Part shown: positions 61,432-64,000 of the stretch, piece by piece
How the letters are laid out: each line of letters starts with the position of its first letter
Position numbering within the stretch: position 1 is the stretch's first letter
NCBI GenBank assembly: GCA_008921705.1
Contig: VFFE01007212.1
Location: forward strand, 792,076-856,075
Reading direction: 5' to 3'
Length of the DNA: 64,000 nucleotides
Source of the DNA: Burhinus oedicnemus
Lineage: Eukaryota > Chordata > Aves > Charadriiformes > Burhinidae
Notes under the pieces: model-generated
The model's input: the letters and a program-made list of their open reading frames with translations, nothing else
What the model was told of the DNA's origin: nothing
Databases searched by the model: none
Translations under genes and position numbers: made by a program

Positions 61432-64000
61432 GTAAGTTCTGATTATTGACAGAAAAAATTATCTGAATGATGGTATGGGTTAATATTACGAAATAATTCT
61501 AATCTCATTCAAATAAGTTTCTTTATTTCTTACTGTGTATTCTTATGCTGTTGGATATTATTATGATTATTGCAGAAACACGTTTAGACTCTCTGTTTGA
61601 AATTGTTGTAATTTAAAAAATATATTTCTTCTTTAAAAAAAATGAGGCCACACGGAAGATTTTGTATCAGGTCCTTATTTTGTTTTGTGTTGAACATTTT
61701 CACTATGTTTAAACCTGGTTTATCTCTGGCCCAGTATAATTTCCTGGAGCTACTCTTGGGGTTAAGAAAAATAACAATTGACCCAGCATTTGTGAATAAA
61801 ACTATTTTCAGTGCAGTGATATATTATTATTTTTCAAATTCATAGAAAGAAAAATTTGAAATTAACTCTTTTGTCCTCCTTTTTCCATGTCTTATTTAGT
61901 CTTATGGGTCCTCTTCAGTGTGTGTGTGTCTACACATAGCTGGTTTCTTCAGGAGTTAAGCAATGCATCTCATCTAGTTTCCAGCAGACCTGTTGAGATC
62001 TGACCTATCTATTTGGTACCAACACTGAAGTAACAGCACTTATGAGGAAACTGAGTCTGTGGCCTTTTCTTAAATCACTTAGATTTTCTGTCATGGTGTG
62101 CATTGTATGAAATGGGGGTGTTGGAGGCTTTACAAAGGCCTTGTTGCATGACTTTTCCTGGGGACCACTGCCCAGGACTAAGACTGGGACTGGCCCTTGG
62201 GCGAGTTTGAGCTCAGCCCCCTCCCGCCTTTTTCCTTTTCCTCCTCCCTGCAGAGTTGCTCGCAGTGCTGAATTTGCATGGCAGAGAAGCGTTTTGTTCA
62301 ATCGGAGGCTGGAGTATGCCAGTGCAGGGCCTTATGAGCATTTAGTGAAAGCACAGTAATTCTAGATTATTATTAAGGATCGTGTGGTTTACACGTATAT
62401 CATCATGCTTGGGTGAGGAATATCGACTTTCAGTGATGGGAAACCAAGCTGGAAGAACCAGTGGTACTTAGATACTATGGATAAAGGTGCCTAAAGTAGA
62501 TAATGCAGATCTGTGGCAAAGGATATCCATTCCAGCACAATGGTCTAACAAGCTTAGGGTTGTCATTACCTGGGGCTGTGGCAGGGAAGTCCATGTCTCA
62601 GGCCAAGACCATACGTAAAGAAATGCAGGAAAGAGCAGAAGAGTGATGGGGTGGGGAAAACTTTTCAGTTTCCATGTCCAGTGTAAGAAGTGTCTTTGGT
62701 TTTGTCTGTCTTCCTACTGCAGTCATTCTCTTTTGCTTCTCTCCATCTGATCCTCTTCTGAAGGAACTTAATGTGGGAGCAAAATAAGTAGACAGGCAGC
62801 TACCTGTAAGGAGGATATAGCAAACGGTAGAGGCTTCCTTTTCCAGTAACCGATGTAAGTTCTTCAGCCTGTGGCCAGTAGGCATCGCATACACTGGAAC
62901 TGAAAATGATAAATGCTTACAGCTTCAATTCTCCAGTTTTAAAGAACCGGCATGTAGCTGGCTTTGCCCCATTTCCCATGCCCTCTTCTTGTCTCTGCAG
63001 CCACTGGGCAATCTCCGAGCTGCTATATACCGTGGCCTCTCCTGTGCCCACAGCTGCCTTCTGCTTGCTCAGCCCAGAGCCTGGGAGGCAGGTTACCACA
63101 CGCGGAGCTCGCAGTAATGACTGTATCAGCCATGGGACTATTTCATGTCACTTGTTTAGAGGTCTCCCCACATCTGCTAGGGCTGTCCTAGAGCTGGGTG
63201 GTGATGCTCTTGCCACGGCACTAATAAAAGCCGGTCATACTGGCTTTTAGTTCAAGGTAAGGATAACACCATGTTGAAAAGGCATATTACTTCATTAGAG
63301 AGCAGGGTCCTAATGGTTATAATGTATATCAACTGCATGTTTATCCCTCTAACCTTCTGATTTCTGTTAAAAAAATAAAAGATAACAACGAAGCATGACA
63401 CCAAAGGGTAATTAGGTAAATGTCATTAAGATATAGAACTTCAAAAACTATCACATGGTTTTAAAAAATGGGCAGAAAACTACTTAGCAATTTAAATTAT
63501 AGTCTAAGGGCACTATGGCCTTCGTAAAAGAGCAATTGCTTTCACTGGGCTTGGATTCCAGGAACCTGGGTCATATGGGCATCTAACATCACTACGAAAA
63601 TCAAATGTTTGTGAGAATAAATAAAACCATATATATGCAAATAATTTGAATAAGGTTTCCAAAAAAGATGGTTTTAATCTGGGAAACAACATTCTCAGCA
63701 AAAAATAATTACAGATTTGACCCTGTAAGCTCTCATTATGTGAGCTGTTGGTTTCATTAGGAAGGCACTTTCCCTGGAGTCAATATTGTTTGAGATTGTT
63801 AACTAATAATCCAAAAATTGCTTCCGTTTCAAGGGCTGTCCTTAGCCCTTCATTTGATCACTTAATGTGAGAACACATATTCATGATTCCCCATTGGATT
63901 ACTCATTTGCCAGATACGTTAATTCACTCTGGCAAGTGATGTCCTTTAACTGTTTAGTTTGGATACAATATGGCATGATATAGACAGCATTTTTTCTAAG
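61432..64000 (+). other. GABRG1: GABRG1 intron 3, first 2.57 kb (continues beyond window)
   Basis: Starts with a consensus GTAAGT. No sequence resembling exon 4 (E-Y-T-I-D...F-A-Q-T-W) occurs here. Two somewhat GC-richer patches (about 62.14-62.36 and 62.94-63.25 kb) have open frames on both strands but no domain or repeat signature. A TG run (TGTGTGTGTG) is near 61.92 kb. No gene seen on the minus strand. Confidence 0.8.

Noticed and set aside
61432..64000. GABRG1 exon 4
   Set aside because: Searched for the E-Y-T-I-D / A-Q-T-W region in all frames and did not find it; exon 4 must lie beyond the window.

Overview
This is a window of vertebrate nuclear DNA, almost certainly from a bird. The interspersed repeats I can recognise are CR1 LINEs, truncated at the 5' end and mostly ending in the avian CR1 tail (ATTCTATGATTCTAT-type octamers). 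The only supported protein-coding gene is the start of GABRG1, the gamma-1 subunit of the GABA-A receptor, on the + strand. I see no bacterial genes, CRISPR arrays, tRNA or rRNA genes. I cannot name the species.

Layout. Bases 1 to about 34,880 are intergenic: AT-rich unique sequence carrying seven CR1 copies or fragments. The most informative is a decayed but long copy at about 7.13-9.49 kb, which retains parts of the endonuclease, the reverse transcriptase and the 3' end. A CpG-island-like GC-rich block runs from about 34,885 to 36,945, split by an AT tract near 35.60-35.69 kb. It contains the likely promoter and GABRG1 coding exon 1 (36,042-36,133, signal peptide). Intron 1 is about 17.1 kb (36,134-53,234) with two old CR1 copies. 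Exon 2 (53,235-53,383) encodes the mature N-terminus. Intron 2 is about 8.0 kb (53,384-61,363) with two very old CR1/L3-like fragments and a tiny young CR1 tail. Exon 3 (61,364-61,431, 68 nt) is followed by the beginning of intron 3, which runs off the window.

The three exons give 309 nt, exactly 103 codons, joined in phases 2, 1 and 0, all with GT/AG borders. The deduced protein follows mammalian gamma-1 closely through the acidic N-terminus, the NKTW glycosylation site and the YVNSIGPVDPINM stretch. The remaining exons (rest of the extracellular domain, four membrane segments) must lie beyond 64,000. In mammals GABRG1 lies in a cluster with GABRA2, GABRA4 and GABRB1, with GABRA2 on its 5' side. 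The 36 kb upstream here would then be the spacer towards GABRA2, but no GABRA2 coding sequence is visible.

I did not find a new biological system. The most useful second-look items are the promoter architecture (46-nt pyrimidine run, 22-bp palindrome beside the first splice donor, CTG-repeat signal peptide), a diverged tandem duplication at 17.8-18.1 kb, a tail-to-tail CR1 pair, a possible solo LTR near 21.7 kb and a 201-codon antisense open frame at 11.1-11.7 kb.
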